Numbered from the stretch's first letter, positions 8,952-17,768 are shown. The stretch is 64,000 bases of DNA from Abyssibius alkaniclasticus (GCF_020447305.1 NZ_CP095732.1:3008501-3072500); one strand, 5' to 3'. A program made the numbers and translations. Notes: a model not told the origin generated them from the sequence alone.

Positions 8952-9710
8952 ATGCTCAAAACCCGCATCATCCCCTGCCTCGATGTGAAGGACGGCCGCG
9001 TTGTGAAGGGTGTGAACTTTACCGGGCTGGTCGATGCGGGCGACCCGGTTGAAGCCGCGCGCGCCTATGATGCGGCGGGCGCGGACGAGCTGTGTTTCCT
9101 CGACATTGCCGCCACGCTGGAAAACCGTGGCACCATGCACGACCTTGCCCGCCGCACGGCCGAGCAATGCTTCATGCCGCTGACCATTGGCGGCGGGGTG
9201 CGCAGCACGGCCGATGTGCGCGCGCTGTTGCTGGCGGGGGCGGACAAGGTTTCTTTCAACTCGGCCGCCGTGGCCAGGCCTGAAATTATTGCCGAGGCGG
9301 CCAATAAATTCGGCAACCAGTGCATTGTCGTGGCAATAGACGCCAAAACCGTTGCCCCCGGAAAGTGGGAAATTTTTACGCATGGCGGCACGCGGCCCAC
9401 CGGCATTGATGCGGTGGAATTCGCGCTGCTGATGGAAAGCAAGGGCGCGGGTGAGATCCTCCTCACCTCGATGGACCGCGATGGCACGCGCGCAGGCTTC
9501 AACCTGCCGCTGACCCGCGCCATTGCCGACGCCGTGCGCATTCCGGTTATCGCCTCGGGCGGGGTGGGCACGCTTGACCATCTGGTCGAGGGTGTTTTGG
9601 AAGGCCATGCAAGTGCCGTGCTTGCCGCCTCGATTTTTCATTTTGGAACCTATAGCATTGCGCAGGCCAAGGCCCATATGGCGGCGGCTGGCATTGCGGT
9701 AAGGATGTAA
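8952..9710 (+). CDS. hisF: Imidazole glycerol phosphate synthase, cyclase subunit
   Basis: Closes the imidazole ring using ammonia channelled from HisH, releasing AICAR. 252 residues, paralogue of HisA. Seen: [19 protein letters not shown] with the catalytic aspartate, [32 protein letters not shown] with the second aspartate, and [15 protein letters not shown]. One base separates it from both hisA and hisE, consistent with tight operon expression. Confidence 0.98.
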   Translation: MLKTRIIPCLDVKDGRVVKGVNFTGLVDAGDPVEAARAYDAAGADELCFLDIAATLENRGTMHDLARRTAEQCFMPLTIGGGVRSTADVRALLLAGADKVSFNSAAVARPEIIAEAANKFGNQCIVVAIDAKTVAPGKWEIFTHGGTRPTGIDAVEFALLMESKGAGEILLTSMDRDGTRAGFNLPLTRAIADAVRIPVIASGGVGTLDHLVEGVLEGHASAVLAASIFHFGTYSIAQAKAHMAAAGIAVRM

Positions 9711-9711
9711 C

Positions 9712-10029
9712 ATGCCCGGAATTTTGCGCCGCCTGGCCAAGACGATTGACAAACGCAAGGCCGACAAGTCGAGCCAGAGCTATGCCGCCAAGCTGTTCGC
9801 GCGCGGCCCCGAAAAATGCGCCGAGAAGTTTGGCGAAGAGGCGGTCGAGGCGATTATTGCCGCCGCCAGGGGCGACAAGAAAAACCTGACGGAAGAAGCC
9901 GCCGATGTGCTGTTCCACCTTCTGGTGATGCTGTCGGCCTGTGATGTGGAGTGGGATGACGTGCTGCGCGAGCTTGAGCGCCGCGAAGGCACATCCGGCA
10001 TTGTTGAAAAAGAAAGCCGCGGGAAATAG
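9712..10029 (+). CDS. hisE: Phosphoribosyl-ATP pyrophosphatase
   Basis: Second step of histidine synthesis, hydrolysing phosphoribosyl-ATP to phosphoribosyl-AMP. 105 residues, monofunctional (not fused to HisI). The all-alpha MazG-like active site is visible as ARGPEKCAEKFGEEAVEAII and LTEEAADVLFHLLVMLSA, with acidic metal ligands on both helices. It follows hisF by one base and precedes manC by about 18 bases. hisI, hisG, hisZ and hisD are not in this window. Confidence 0.96.
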   Translation: MPGILRRLAKTIDKRKADKSSQSYAAKLFARGPEKCAEKFGEEAVEAIIAAARGDKKNLTEEAADVLFHLLVMLSACDVEWDDVLRELERREGTSGIVEKESRGK

Positions 10030-10047
10030 CGGTATGTGGGGGGGGCT

Positions 10048-11466
10048 ATGGCGCAACTGGCTGACATAACCCCGGTCATTTTATGCGGCGGCGGTGGCAC
10101 GCGGCTTTGGCCGGCCAGCCGCGCCGACCACCCCAAGCAATTCAACCGGTTTGCGGGCCAAGCGAGCCTGCTGCAACACACGCTTTTGCGCGCGCAGGCG
10201 CTGGGGCTTGGCAGGCCCATGCTGCTGACCGCGCATGACTTTCGCTTTGTCGTCGCCGAGCAGGCCGCTGAACTGGGCGTTGAGGTTGACCTGGTTGTCG
10301 AGCCCTGCCCGCGCGATACCGCCCCGGCGATTGCCGCTGCCGCCTTGCTGTGCCGCGCACAGGGCAAGGGTGCGATGCTGGTCATGCCGTCCGATCATAA
10401 AATGGATGCTGCGGCGTTCATGCCGGCGCTGAAGGCAGGGCTTGAGGCTGCGCAAATCGGCAGGCTTGTTACCTTCGGGGTGCAGCCTGACCGGGCTGAA
10501 ACCGGCTATGGCTATATCGAACCCGCAGAGAATGCGGCGCCCAACACCCCCGGCCCCGTGGCGCGTTTCATCGAAAAACCCGATGCGGCGCGCGCCAAAG
10601 CCCTGCTGGCCGAGGGGCGCAGCCTGTGGAATGCGGGCATTTTCCTGTGCGCGCCCGAAGCGATGCTGGCGGCCTTTTCCACCCATGCGCCAGATGTTCT
10701 GGCTGCTGCGCAAGCCGCGCTGGACAACGCCGCCCGCGACCTCGACTTTCTGCGCCTTGGTGCGGGCTTTGGCGAGGTGCGCGCCATTTCAATTGACTAT
10801 GCCGTGATGGAGCGCGCCGCAAATGTGGATGTCGTGCCGATCGCGGCAGGCTGGAGCGACCTTGGCGACTGGAAGGCGATCTGGGAGGATGCTGCGCGTG
10901 ATGAACACGGCGTGGCCACGCTGGGCGGCGCGGTGGCGCTGGACTGTGCTGATACGTTGCTGAGCAGCGAGCCGGGCGGCACAACGCTTGTCGGGCTGGG
11001 CTTGCGCAATATCGTGGCCGTCGCCACGAATGATGCCGTGCTGGTGGCCGATATGGCCAAGGCGCAGGCGGTCAAATCGGTCGTGGCGCTGCTGAAATCG
11101 CACAACAACGCCACGGCAACCGCCTTCAAGCGCCATTTCCGCCCCTGGGGCTGGTTCGAGCAACGGGCGCAAGGCACCCGGTTTCAGGTGAAAACCATTT
11201 TCGTGCGCCCCGGCGGCAAGCTGAGCCTGCAAAGCCACAAGCAACGCTCGGAACATTGGGTGGTGGTTGAGGGGCTGGCCCGCGTGACCGTGGGCGAGGC
11301 GACGCGCGATGTGAAGGCCAACCAGTCGCTTTTCGTGCCGCTTGGCGCCAAGCACCGGCTGGAAAACACCACTGATGCGCCGCTGATCCTGATCGAAGTG
11401 CAGGTGGGCGACTATCTGGGCGAAGATGACATCATCCGCTATGATGATGTTTATGCGCGCGACTGA
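10048..11466 (+). CDS. manC: Mannose-1-phosphate guanylyltransferase / mannose-6-phosphate isomerase
   Basis: Makes GDP-mannose for surface polysaccharides. About 472 residues in two domains: an N-terminal nucleotidyltransferase with ILCGGGGTRLWPASRADHPKQF-type signature, VMPSDHKMD and RFIEKPDAARAK, and a C-terminal cupin isomerase with PGGKLSLQSHKQRSEHWV, LENTTDAPLILIEVQVG and the end GEDDIIRYDDVYARD. The GTG at 10036 is also in frame; I chose the ATG at 10048, which follows a G-run. It trails the histidine genes closely and may be read with them, though no pathway link is known. Confidence 0.93.
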   Translation: MAQLADITPVILCGGGGTRLWPASRADHPKQFNRFAGQASLLQHTLLRAQALGLGRPMLLTAHDFRFVVAEQAAELGVEVDLVVEPCPRDTAPAIAAAALLCRAQGKGAMLVMPSDHKMDAAAFMPALKAGLEAAQIGRLVTFGVQPDRAETGYGYIEPAENAAPNTPGPVARFIEKPDAARAKALLAEGRSLWNAGIFLCAPEAMLAAFSTHAPDVLAAAQAALDNAARDLDFLRLGAGFGEVRAISIDYAVMERAANVDVVPIAAGWSDLGDWKAIWEDAARDEHGVATLGGAVALDCADTLLSSEPGGTTLVGLGLRNIVAVATNDAVLVADMAKAQAVKSVVALLKSHNNATATAFKRHFRPWGWFEQRAQGTRFQVKTIFVRPGGKLSLQSHKQRSEHWVVVEGLARVTVGEATRDVKANQSLFVPLGAKHRLENTTDAPLILIEVQVGDYLGEDDIIRYDDVYARD

Positions 11467-11470
11467 GACG

Positions 11471-11493
11471 AAAAGGGCCCCGCCTGGGGGCCC
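11471..11493 (-). terminator. Intrinsic terminator of the small conserved gene (and partial hairpin for manC)
   Basis: Arms GGGCCCC (11475-11481) and GGGGCCC (11487-11493) with loop GCCTG. Read on the minus strand the hairpin is followed by TTTTCG, so it best fits termination of the gene at 11518-11835. On the plus strand it follows manC but has no U-run. Confidence 0.7.
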
Positions 11494-11517
11494 GAATTCA
11501 TACGGTTTTGTGCGGCT

Positions 11518-11835
11518 TTAAGCAGCGGCGAGCTGGGCCTGATGCTGGCGTTCGCTTTCTTCGCGCGACAGCGCAACCGAGGTGCGCACACCACGGCGAA
11601 CGAAATCCATCATGCCGCCGACCGAACGCTCGTTCGGCTCGATCCCGGCGCACATCAGCACCTCGCGGCCATCGCGCGAACGCGCCCAACGGGCAATCAC
11701 TTCGGGGCCGTTGCCGTATTTCTTGTCATCAGCAATCGCGTCATCCAAAGCGGCCAACACGACGGCAGCAAAAAGCCGCTGGGCACGGTTGCCCTGCTCG
11801 CTTGTGAAAGCGGCGCTATCTACATCGTCGAACAT
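11518..11835 (-). CDS. Small conserved Rhodobacterales protein (DUF6280-like)
   Basis: 105 residues, hydrophilic, no signal peptide or membrane helix. Recognisable as a conserved short protein of this group by DDAIADDKKYGNGPEVIARW, ARSRDGREVLMCAGIEP and RTSVALSREESERQH. I recall it as DUF6280, but function is unknown. Its length and single-gene transcription unit, with its own terminator and a 246-base AT-rich upstream region full of short inverted repeats, suggest independent regulation. The protein looks helical and could be a small regulatory or adaptor protein; that is a guess. Confidence 0.75.
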   Translation of the reverse strand: MFDDVDSAAFTSEQGNRAQRLFAAVVLAALDDAIADDKKYGNGPEVIARWARSRDGREVLMCAGIEPNERSVGGMMDFVRRGVRTSVALSREESERQHQAQLAAA

Positions 11836-11927
11836 ATTCTATCCAGTCTTTATACAGTCTGCGTCTGTGTGCAGTGCAATATGACGTTTTTCTGACAGTT
11901 ACATAGGGGCTGAAACGCAAATCTCCT

Positions 11928-12024
11928 ATGCATTTTTTGCATGTCTAGGCAAAAAATTGCCGCAATTTCAATGGCCGCGCGATTTGCAAGGTGGTAAACG
12001 GTTGGAATCATTACCAAATGGTAA
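11928..12024. promoter_or_regulatory. AT-rich control region with three short inverted repeats
   Basis: Between recR and the small gene at 11518-11835. Inverted repeats: ATGCA-TTTTT-TGCAT (11928-11942), GGCAA-AAAA-TTGCC (11948-11961) and TTACC-AAAT-GGTAA (12011-12024). On the minus strand a TTGAAA box is followed 17 bases later by CTAGAC, and TATAAA lies close to the start codon. I cannot tell which are true protein sites. Confidence 0.35.
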
Positions 12025-12081
12025 AAAATCACGGCGGCGTGAGAAGCGAAACTTTCCTCGGGTCAACCCGGCAAGATTTTG

Positions 12082-12678
12082 CTATTGCAGCCCTTTTCGG
12101 GCGCGCAAGGCCGCGCTGATCGTGCCATCGTCCAGAAAATCAAGTTCGCCACCCACGGGAACGCCCTGTGCAAGGGTGGTGAGGGTGATTCCCTGCCCCG
12201 CAAGCTGTTCGGCAATGTAATGCGCGGTGGTTTGCCCGTCTATCGTTGCGCTGAGCGCAAGGATAACCTCATCCACGCCTTCGGCGCAATTGCGCACCAG
12301 TTTGGGAATGCGCAACCGTTCGGGCGTTACCCCATCCAGCGCCGAAAGCAGGCCGCCAAGCACGAAATACCGCCCCTTGAAGGCCAGCGTGCGCTCCATC
12401 GCCCAAAGGTCGGAAACTTCCTGCACCACGGCCAGTTGGCGGGCATCGCGGCGGGCATCGGTGCAGATCGGGCACAGGTCTTCGGTGGCGATATTGCCGC
12501 AGCGCACGCATTCGCGCACATCGCGGGCCACTTCGGCCAAGGCTTGCGCCAGCGGGTCGAGCAGCAGGCCGCGGCTGCGAATCATTGCCAGAACCGCGCG
12601 CCGGGCCGAGCGTGGCCCAAGCCCCGGCAGGCGGGCCATCAGGTCGATCAGCGTATCAACAGCGCGGGTGCCCGACAT
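12082..12678 (-). CDS. recR: Recombination protein RecR
   Basis: Works with RecO/RecF to load RecA at gaps and breaks. 198 residues. Seen: the N-terminal helix-hairpin-helix [21 protein letters not shown], a four-cysteine zinc finger [16 protein letters not shown], and the Toprim domain around [18 protein letters not shown] and [21 protein letters not shown]. Its start shares one base with the stop of the YbaB gene (TGATG). The order dnaX-ybaB-recR is widely conserved. Confidence 0.97.
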   Translation of the reverse strand: MSGTRAVDTLIDLMARLPGLGPRSARRAVLAMIRSRGLLLDPLAQALAEVARDVRECVRCGNIATEDLCPICTDARRDARQLAVVQEVSDLWAMERTLAFKGRYFVLGGLLSALDGVTPERLRIPKLVRNCAEGVDEVILALSATIDGQTTAHYIAEQLAGQGITLTTLAQGVPVGGELDFLDDGTISAALRARKGLQ

Positions 12679-13022
12679 CAGAAGGGCAGTTTCATGCCGG
12701 GCGGCAGGTCCAACCCTTCGGTGACTTTGGCCATCGCGGCCTGTGCCGCCTCGCCGGCTTTGGATTGCGCATCTTTGATGGCGGCCAGAATCAGGTCTTC
12801 AACCACTTCCTTTTCGTCGGGGTTGAAGATGGACGGGTCGATCTCCAGCCCGATCAGCTCGCCCTTGGCGGTGGCTGTGGCGGTGACAAGCCCGGCGCCC
12901 GAACGCCCCTCGACCCTGATCGTATCAAGGCTTTCCTGCACCTCGGCCATCTGGCTTTGCAGTTTTTGCGCCTGTTTCATCATCTTGGCCATATCGCCGA
13001 TCTGGCCCAAACCTTTCAGCAT
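12678..13022 (-). CDS. YbaB/EbfC nucleoid-associated protein
   Basis: 114 residues. DNA-binding dimer of the YbaB/EbfC family: the methionine/lysine-rich start [20 protein letters not shown], the middle [21 protein letters not shown] and the end [19 protein letters not shown] are characteristic. It lies between dnaX and recR, translationally coupled to recR. Cytoplasmic; may influence nucleoid structure or recombination. Confidence 0.95.
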   Translation of the reverse strand: MLKGLGQIGDMAKMMKQAQKLQSQMAEVQESLDTIRVEGRSGAGLVTATATAKGELIGLEIDPSIFNPDEKEVVEDLILAAIKDAQSKAGEAAQAAMAKVTEGLDLPPGMKLPF

Positions 13023-13079
13023 GTCATTCTCCTATCGCTTCGCCCTTCATTTAAGCAGCGGGCAAGCGCGCAACAAGGG

Positions 13080-14831
13080 TTAGTCTTCTTCGAACGGGTC
13101 CCAGTTCTCTGCACCCATATCCTCGGCCTCGGCCAAATCTTCAAGCGGAGTGTCAATCGACGGCGGGCGCATCTCGGCACCGGGAAAAGCGGCCAGGGCC
13201 GCGGCCACAAGCGGATGTTCCATGATCTTCGCTGTCAGGTCGGCCCGGGTTTGCGCGCGGATCTCGGCGATTGTGGGCGCCGCATCGACGCCGCTTTCAG
13301 CCACAACCGAAACGCCCCAGCGCGCCCCGGTCCAGCTTTGCAGCCGCTGGGAAAGCCGTTGGGCAAGGTCGGCGCGGGCATCATTGCCCTGTGCAAATTC
13401 AATCCGCCCCGGCGCATAGCGCACCAGCCGCAAATGGGTTTCAACCTCGACCAGCAGTTGCATGTCCCGCCGCGTGCGGATGAGGGTGATGACATCTTCA
13501 AACTGCGCATAGCGCGCCAGCGGGTCGGGTGCCTCGGCCATATCGGCAACGATGGACAGATTCGCGCCGTTGAACGCCCCGCGCGGCGCAGCGCCACCCC
13601 CACCACCGCCGCCACCACCGCCACCGCCACCGGCGCCACCACCGGATGGCGGGCTTGGGGGCGGTGGCGCATCGGCCAGACGGCGCACAAGTTCCTCGGG
13701 GCTGGGCAGATCGGCGACATGGGTCATGCGGATAATGGCCATTTCAGCGGCCATCATCGCATTGGGCGCGCTGGCCACCTCCTCCAGCGCCTTGAGCAGC
13801 ATTTGCCACATGCGGGTCAGCACGCGCATATGCAAAGCAGCCGACATGGTCTGGCCACGGTCCCGCTCATCCGCACCTATCGTCGGGTCGTTTATCGCCT
13901 CGGGTGTGATTTTGAGGACCGAAACCCAATGGGTGATTTCGGCCAGATCGCGCAAAACGGCCATCGGGTCGGCGCCATCGGCATATTGGCCGGCAAGCTC
14001 GCCCAGGGCACCCGCCGCATCGCCCTTCACGATCAGGTCGAACAGGTCCAGCACGCGGCCACGATCGGCAAGGCCAAGCATGGCGCGCACCTGCGCCACC
14101 GTGGTTTCCCCCGCCCCGTGGCTGATGGCCTGATCGAGCAGCGAAGTTGCATCGCGCGCCGAACCTTCAGCAGCACGGGTGATCAGCGCCAGCGCGTCTT
14201 CGGCAATTTCAGCGCCTTCGGCCTTGGCGATCTTGCGCAGCAGGGCGAGCATGTCTTCGGGCTCGATGCGGCGCAGATCGAACCGCTGGCAGCGGGAAAG
14301 CACCGTCACCGGCACTTTGCGGATTTCGGTTGTGGCGAAGATAAATTTCACATGCGCGGGCGGCTCTTCCAGCGTTTTCAACAACGCATTGAAGGCCGAG
14401 GTCGACAGCATATGCACCTCGTCGATGATGAACACCTTGTAGCGGGCCGAGGCGGCGCGATAGGCCACGCCCTCGATAATCGCATCGCGGATATTCTGAA
14501 CGCCGGTGTTGGAGGCGGCGTCCATCTCGATCACATCGACATGGCGACCTTCGGCAATGGCAAGGCAGGGCTCGCATTGCCCGCAGGGCGAGATTGTGGG
14601 CTTGCCGGTGCCATCGGGGCCGATGCAGTTCAGCCCCTTTGCAATGATCCGTGCCGTGGTGGTTTTGCCGGTGCCGCGAATGCCGGTCATGATGAAGGCA
14701 TGGGCAATCCGGTCGGCCTCGAACGCGTTCTTCAGCGTGCGCACCAGCGCATCCTGCCCGATCACATCGGCAAAGGTTTCGGGGCGGTATTTGCGCGCAA
14801 GCACGCGGTAACTTGGGGTGGTGTCGGTCAT
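13080..14831 (-). CDS. dnaX: DNA polymerase III subunits gamma/tau
   Basis: Clamp-loader ATPase. 583 residues: Walker A in MTGIRGTGKTTTARIIAKGL, a cysteine-rich zinc module (CGQCEPC), Walker B IIDEVHMLS, and the sensor LSRCQRFDLRRI in the AAA+ part (about 1-370). A glycine-rich linker (around residues 395-415, coded by 13594-13643) leads to the tau C-terminal domain that contacts polymerase and helicase. The coding of the linker is a near-perfect GGN repeat. No A-run slippery site of the E. coli type is seen, so gamma may not be made by that mechanism. First gene of dnaX-ybaB-recR. Confidence 0.96.
   Translation of the reverse strand: MTDTTPSYRVLARKYRPETFADVIGQDALVRTLKNAFEADRIAHAFIMTGIRGTGKTTTARIIAKGLNCIGPDGTGKPTISPCGQCEPCLAIAEGRHVDVIEMDAASNTGVQNIRDAIIEGVAYRAASARYKVFIIDEVHMLSTSAFNALLKTLEEPPAHVKFIFATTEIRKVPVTVLSRCQRFDLRRIEPEDMLALLRKIAKAEGAEIAEDALALITRAAEGSARDATSLLDQAISHGAGETTVAQVRAMLGLADRGRVLDLFDLIVKGDAAGALGELAGQYADGADPMAVLRDLAEITHWVSVLKITPEAINDPTIGADERDRGQTMSAALHMRVLTRMWQMLLKALEEVASAPNAMMAAEMAIIRMTHVADLPSPEELVRRLADAPPPPSPPSGGGAGGGGGGGGGGGGGAAPRGAFNGANLSIVADMAEAPDPLARYAQFEDVITLIRTRRDMQLLVEVETHLRLVRYAPGRIEFAQGNDARADLAQRLSQRLQSWTGARWGVSVVAESGVDAAPTIAEIRAQTRADLTAKIMEHPLVAAALAAFPGAEMRPPSIDTPLEDLAEAEDMGAENWDPFEED
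13594..13643 (-). repeat. GGN trinucleotide repeat in the dnaX linker
   Basis: About fifty bases of almost pure GGT/GGC/GGG codons on the minus strand coding for a run of glycines broken by one alanine. In-frame gain or loss of units would alter linker length without breaking dnaX. Confidence 0.85.
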
Positions 14832-14940
14832 GTTTGGCCTTGCTGCTTGGCCGCCAGACTAGGGCGCGCTCGGCCAAAGCACAAGCGCGCCCCTTGCCAG
14901 TTTTGCGGCTTTGGCTAGGCTGGGCGGAACGGGGGTGAAT

Positions 14941-15432
14941 ATGACATTTGCAATTGCAGAGCTGGCAGCGCCAAAGGGCGGCAGATTGGGCATTTGCCCC
15001 CTGCCCGGCCGCTTTGGCGCGGCACTGGATGACATGGCCGTGCTGCGCGCGTGGCGGCCGGACATTGTTGTATCGATGACAGAATTGGCGGAAATGGAGC
15101 GCCATAATATGGCCGATATGGGCGGTCTTTTGGCGCAGCACGGGGTTGCATGGGCGCATTTCCCCGTGCGCGACTTTGGCACGCCTGCTTTCGGGGCGGC
15201 ATGGGACGGGCTTTCGGCACGGCTGCATGACGTGCTGGATGGCGGCGGGCGTGTTTTAGCACATTGCTACGGCGGGCAGGGCCGGTCGGGCATGGTGCTG
15301 CTGCGGCTGATGGTCGAACGCGCGATGCAGGCCGATACGGCGCTTGCAGCCTTGCGCAACATACGCCCGGGCGCTGTGGAAACCGATGCGCAATTCCTGT
15401 GGGCAAGTTGCATTTCATCAAGTGAAAGTTAA
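14941..15432 (+). CDS. Protein tyrosine phosphatase-like protein
   Basis: 163 residues, no signal peptide. The C-x5-R phosphatase loop is HCYGGQGRSGM near residue 110, preceded by DFGTPAFGAAWDGLSARLHD where the general acid aspartate (VRDFGTP) is expected. This matches small dual-specificity or CDKN3-like phosphatases. GGGGGTGA lies just upstream of the ATG at 14941; an in-frame start at 14911 gives an unlikely extension. Divergent from dnaX with a 109-base gap. Substrate unknown. Confidence 0.8.
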   Translation: MTFAIAELAAPKGGRLGICPLPGRFGAALDDMAVLRAWRPDIVVSMTELAEMERHNMADMGGLLAQHGVAWAHFPVRDFGTPAFGAAWDGLSARLHDVLDGGGRVLAHCYGGQGRSGMVLLRLMVERAMQADTALAALRNIRPGAVETDAQFLWASCISSSES

Positions 15433-15530
15433 CGACTTTCGACGACAAATATGCTAAAGTAATTCTGTGATTGATTGATGAGCTTTGGGTTCAACCTTAA
15501 GTTTCTGGTAACTATTTTGGAGGGCGGACA

Positions 15531-16517
15531 ATGGCTGTATTTAACTATGTCGGCCAAGGCATAAACAGTTTTTCAAATGCCGCTGGGTTCGTCGTCAATA
15601 ACACTAATCCGCTAAACTTTACTATAAATTCTGGTGCCGAGAATTTTGTCGGAAATGATCCGAATACTGCTGCAAACGAGGCGGCGGATGACCGTATAAG
15701 TTATACGGATTACAATAATGTCACGCAGACAAATGTGACATTTACCGTTAAATACGAAGGGTCTGCGAATTGGGCCAACGGGAACAAGCCGATTGACCCG
15801 GACGCATCGTCGCGAATCGCCATCATCAGAATCACGTCCGGCCCCGACACCGGCAAACTTTACACACTGGTGCTTGGCCCGCCCACAAACGAAGCCAACG
15901 GCATGTTCAAGAATGGCAACCACCGCGTGGGGCCAAATGAAGATGGCGTTTTCTGTTTTGCCGAAGGCACGATGATTGCCACGCCCGCTGGCGAAGTTCC
16001 GGTCGAATCGCTTGAAATTGGCGACAGCGTGGCCACGCTTGACAGTGGCGCGCAGGAAATTCGCTGGATCGGCACAACAAGTGTTGGCGCAATCGGCCCC
16101 AACCGCCCGATTTGCATTGCGGCGAATGCCTTTGGGCCGGGCAAGCCGCATAGCGCGCTTACTGTTTCACCCGCGCATCGGATGCTGATAGACAGCGCCA
16201 CGGCCAACCTGCTGTTTGACAGCCCGCAACTGCTTGTTCACGCCAAAGACCTTGTCAATGACCGCACGATCAGGCCCGCATATTCCATGCAATTCGTGCG
16301 CTATTTCCACATTATGTTCGATAAGCACGAGCTGATTTGGGCGAACGGCGCGCTGAGCGAAAGCTTTCATCCGTCACAGGCGGCCGACAACCCGGCGACG
16401 CGCCAAAGCTATGCCGAGTTGCAGCGGCTCTTTCCCGCGCGGTTTGCAGCAGAGCGGACGGAGCCATCGGTCAGACCAACGCTGACATCGATCGAGGCGC
16501 GAATTCTGGCCTGTTAA
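15531..16517 (+). CDS. Hint-domain (Hedgehog/intein-like) protein
   Basis: 328 residues. Residues 1-140 form a beta-rich, Asn/Thr-rich domain encoded with lower GC than neighbours. From residue 141 a Hint_2 domain begins: CFAEGTMIATPAGEVPVESL with the nucleophile position C142, and TVSPAHRML with H216. This type is frequent in Rhodobacterales, often secreted or surface-exposed, and may cleave itself before C142. No classical signal peptide. Shine-Dalgarno GGAGGGCGG is nine bases upstream. It converges with rsgA, the stop codons sharing TTAA. Confidence 0.8.
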   Translation: MAVFNYVGQGINSFSNAAGFVVNNTNPLNFTINSGAENFVGNDPNTAANEAADDRISYTDYNNVTQTNVTFTVKYEGSANWANGNKPIDPDASSRIAIIRITSGPDTGKLYTLVLGPPTNEANGMFKNGNHRVGPNEDGVFCFAEGTMIATPAGEVPVESLEIGDSVATLDSGAQEIRWIGTTSVGAIGPNRPICIAANAFGPGKPHSALTVSPAHRMLIDSATANLLFDSPQLLVHAKDLVNDRTIRPAYSMQFVRYFHIMFDKHELIWANGALSESFHPSQAADNPATRQSYAELQRLFPARFAAERTEPSVRPTLTSIEARILAC

Positions 16518-17521
16518 CGCGGCTTTTTATGCGCCTTATACATTTTGCCGAGCTTGCGATATCGCTCGCGCGCGTCGTGAACCGATTCCGTGCTGTAGCG
16601 GTCTTCGTTCTTCAGTTTGCGCCAGCGTTTCAGCCGCCCGGCATCCAGCGCGCCTGCGGCAATGGCGGCTTGCACGGCACAGCCCGGTTCGGTTTCATGG
16701 GCGCAATCGTTGAATTTGCACTGGGTGATCAGCGAGACTATATCGTCAAACACCGCATCAATGCCCTCGGCCGCATCGGTCAGGCGCAGCTCGCGCATTC
16801 CGGGCGTGTCGATCAGCCAGCCGCCGGCCAAAGTGGGGCGCAGCGCGCGGGCGGTGGTGGTGTGGCGGCCCTTGGCATCATCGCTGCGAATGTCTTGCGT
16901 GGCATCAATAATGCCCGTCAGCGCGTTTTGCAGCGTGGTTTTACCAACGCCGGAGGAGCCGACAAGCGCCAGCGTCTGCCCCGATTTGCACCAGGGGGTA
17001 AGCTGGTCGACCGCCGCCGCATCATGCGCATTGAGCGCGATGGCACTGACCATCGGCGACAGCGCCTCGGCCTGACGGCGAAAATCGTCGGGCTCATCGG
17101 TCAGATCGGCCTTGGTCAGAATGATCAGCGGCAGGCTGCCGCCCATCGCGGCAAGCGCAAGGTAGCGTTCCAGCCGCGCGACATTGAAATCGTCGTTGCA
17201 GCTTGTGACAATGCCAAGCGTGTCGACATTGGCGGCAATTAGCTGCCGCTGCGCTGCCTCGCCCGCCGCGCGGCGCGAGACGGTTGTTAGCCGCTCCAGA
17301 CGCGACAGAACAAGGCCATCCCTGGCCAGAACCCAATCGCCCACAGCATAGGCGCCGGTCGAGTCTGGGCTGCGCAAGGTAAGCGGGCCGGCGGGCGACA
17401 GCGCCTCGACCCGGTCGCGGTGAATTTCGCACAGGCGTGCGGGCGTGCCCGTGCTGTCATCGTCAAGCTGGCGCGCGAAATGGGCCGACCATCCAAGATC
17501 GGCAAGTGTGGAATATGTCAA
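16514..17521 (-). CDS. rsgA: Ribosome small-subunit-dependent GTPase
   Basis: Assembly factor that checks 30S subunits. 335 residues: N-terminal OB domain, circularly permuted GTPase with G4 LTKADL, G1 GSSGVGKTTLQNAL, G3 DTPGMREL, and the C-terminal zinc-binding FNDCAHETEPGCAV. The best start is a TTG at 17521 giving MTYSTLADLGW, as in relatives, with AGGG seven bases upstream; the rare TTG may hold expression low. An 11-codon ORF and the SRP RNA lie upstream on the same strand. Confidence 0.95.
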   Translation of the reverse strand: MTYSTLADLGWSAHFARQLDDDSTGTPARLCEIHRDRVEALSPAGPLTLRSPDSTGAYAVGDWVLARDGLVLSRLERLTTVSRRAAGEAAQRQLIAANVDTLGIVTSCNDDFNVARLERYLALAAMGGSLPLIILTKADLTDEPDDFRRQAEALSPMVSAIALNAHDAAAVDQLTPWCKSGQTLALVGSSGVGKTTLQNALTGIIDATQDIRSDDAKGRHTTTARALRPTLAGGWLIDTPGMRELRLTDAAEGIDAVFDDIVSLITQCKFNDCAHETEPGCAVQAAIAAGALDAGRLKRWRKLKNEDRYSTESVHDARERYRKLGKMYKAHKKPR

Positions 17522-17606
17522 AATATTACCCTGTTTGGCAAAACAATGTGCCTTGGCCCCGCACAGCAGGGGTTAGGCGAATGTTCAAAGGGCGGCTGGC
17601 CTGAAA

Positions 17607-17642
17607 TCAGGCGGCGGCCCGAAGGATTGCAATGGCGGTCAT
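17607..17642 (-). CDS. Possible 11-residue leader ORF between SRP RNA and rsgA
   Basis: ATG ACC GCC ATT ... reads MTAIAILRAAA followed by TGA. A good Shine-Dalgarno (AAAGGA) lies six bases upstream. It starts 28 bases after the SRP RNA on the same strand and ends about 85 bases before rsgA. It could be a regulatory leader peptide or chance; no proof of translation. Confidence 0.3.
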   Translation of the reverse strand: MTAIAILRAAA

Positions 17643-17670
17643 GGCGTATCCTTTCGCAAACAGGCGTTAA

Positions 17671-17768
17671 GTGAGAGGCTGGACAACGACCCAAGCGGGG
17701 CTCGTTACGGTTGCTTCCTTCCGGACCTGGCCGGGTTGGCGAGGCGCTCGCCCGCGCCAACCTCTCAC
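17671..17768 (-). ncRNA. ffs: Signal recognition particle RNA (4.5S type)
   Basis: About 98 bases. Ends pair perfectly (GTGAGAGG with CCTCTCAC), and the centre on the minus strand carries the hallmark CCAGGTCCGGAAGGAAGCA with the GGAA tetraloop and the asymmetric internal loop that binds Ffh. The RNA guides signal-peptide-bearing ribosomes to the membrane. Exact ends are inferred from the terminal helix. Confidence 0.95.

Noticed and set aside
11475-11493. Strong terminator for manC on the plus strand
   Set aside because: The hairpin is present but followed by GAATTC, no U-run; it fits the minus-strand gene better.
13594-13643. Programmed frameshift in dnaX
   Set aside because: The region is a GGN run, with no A-rich slippery heptamer or defined downstream stem as in E. 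coli; the tau frame is open throughout.
12585-14918. 777-codon open frame on the plus strand opposite dnaX
   Set aside because: It is the mirror of a strongly supported dnaX gene; its translation is low-complexity, rich in His, Arg and Gly without motifs, as expected for antisense frames in GC-rich DNA.
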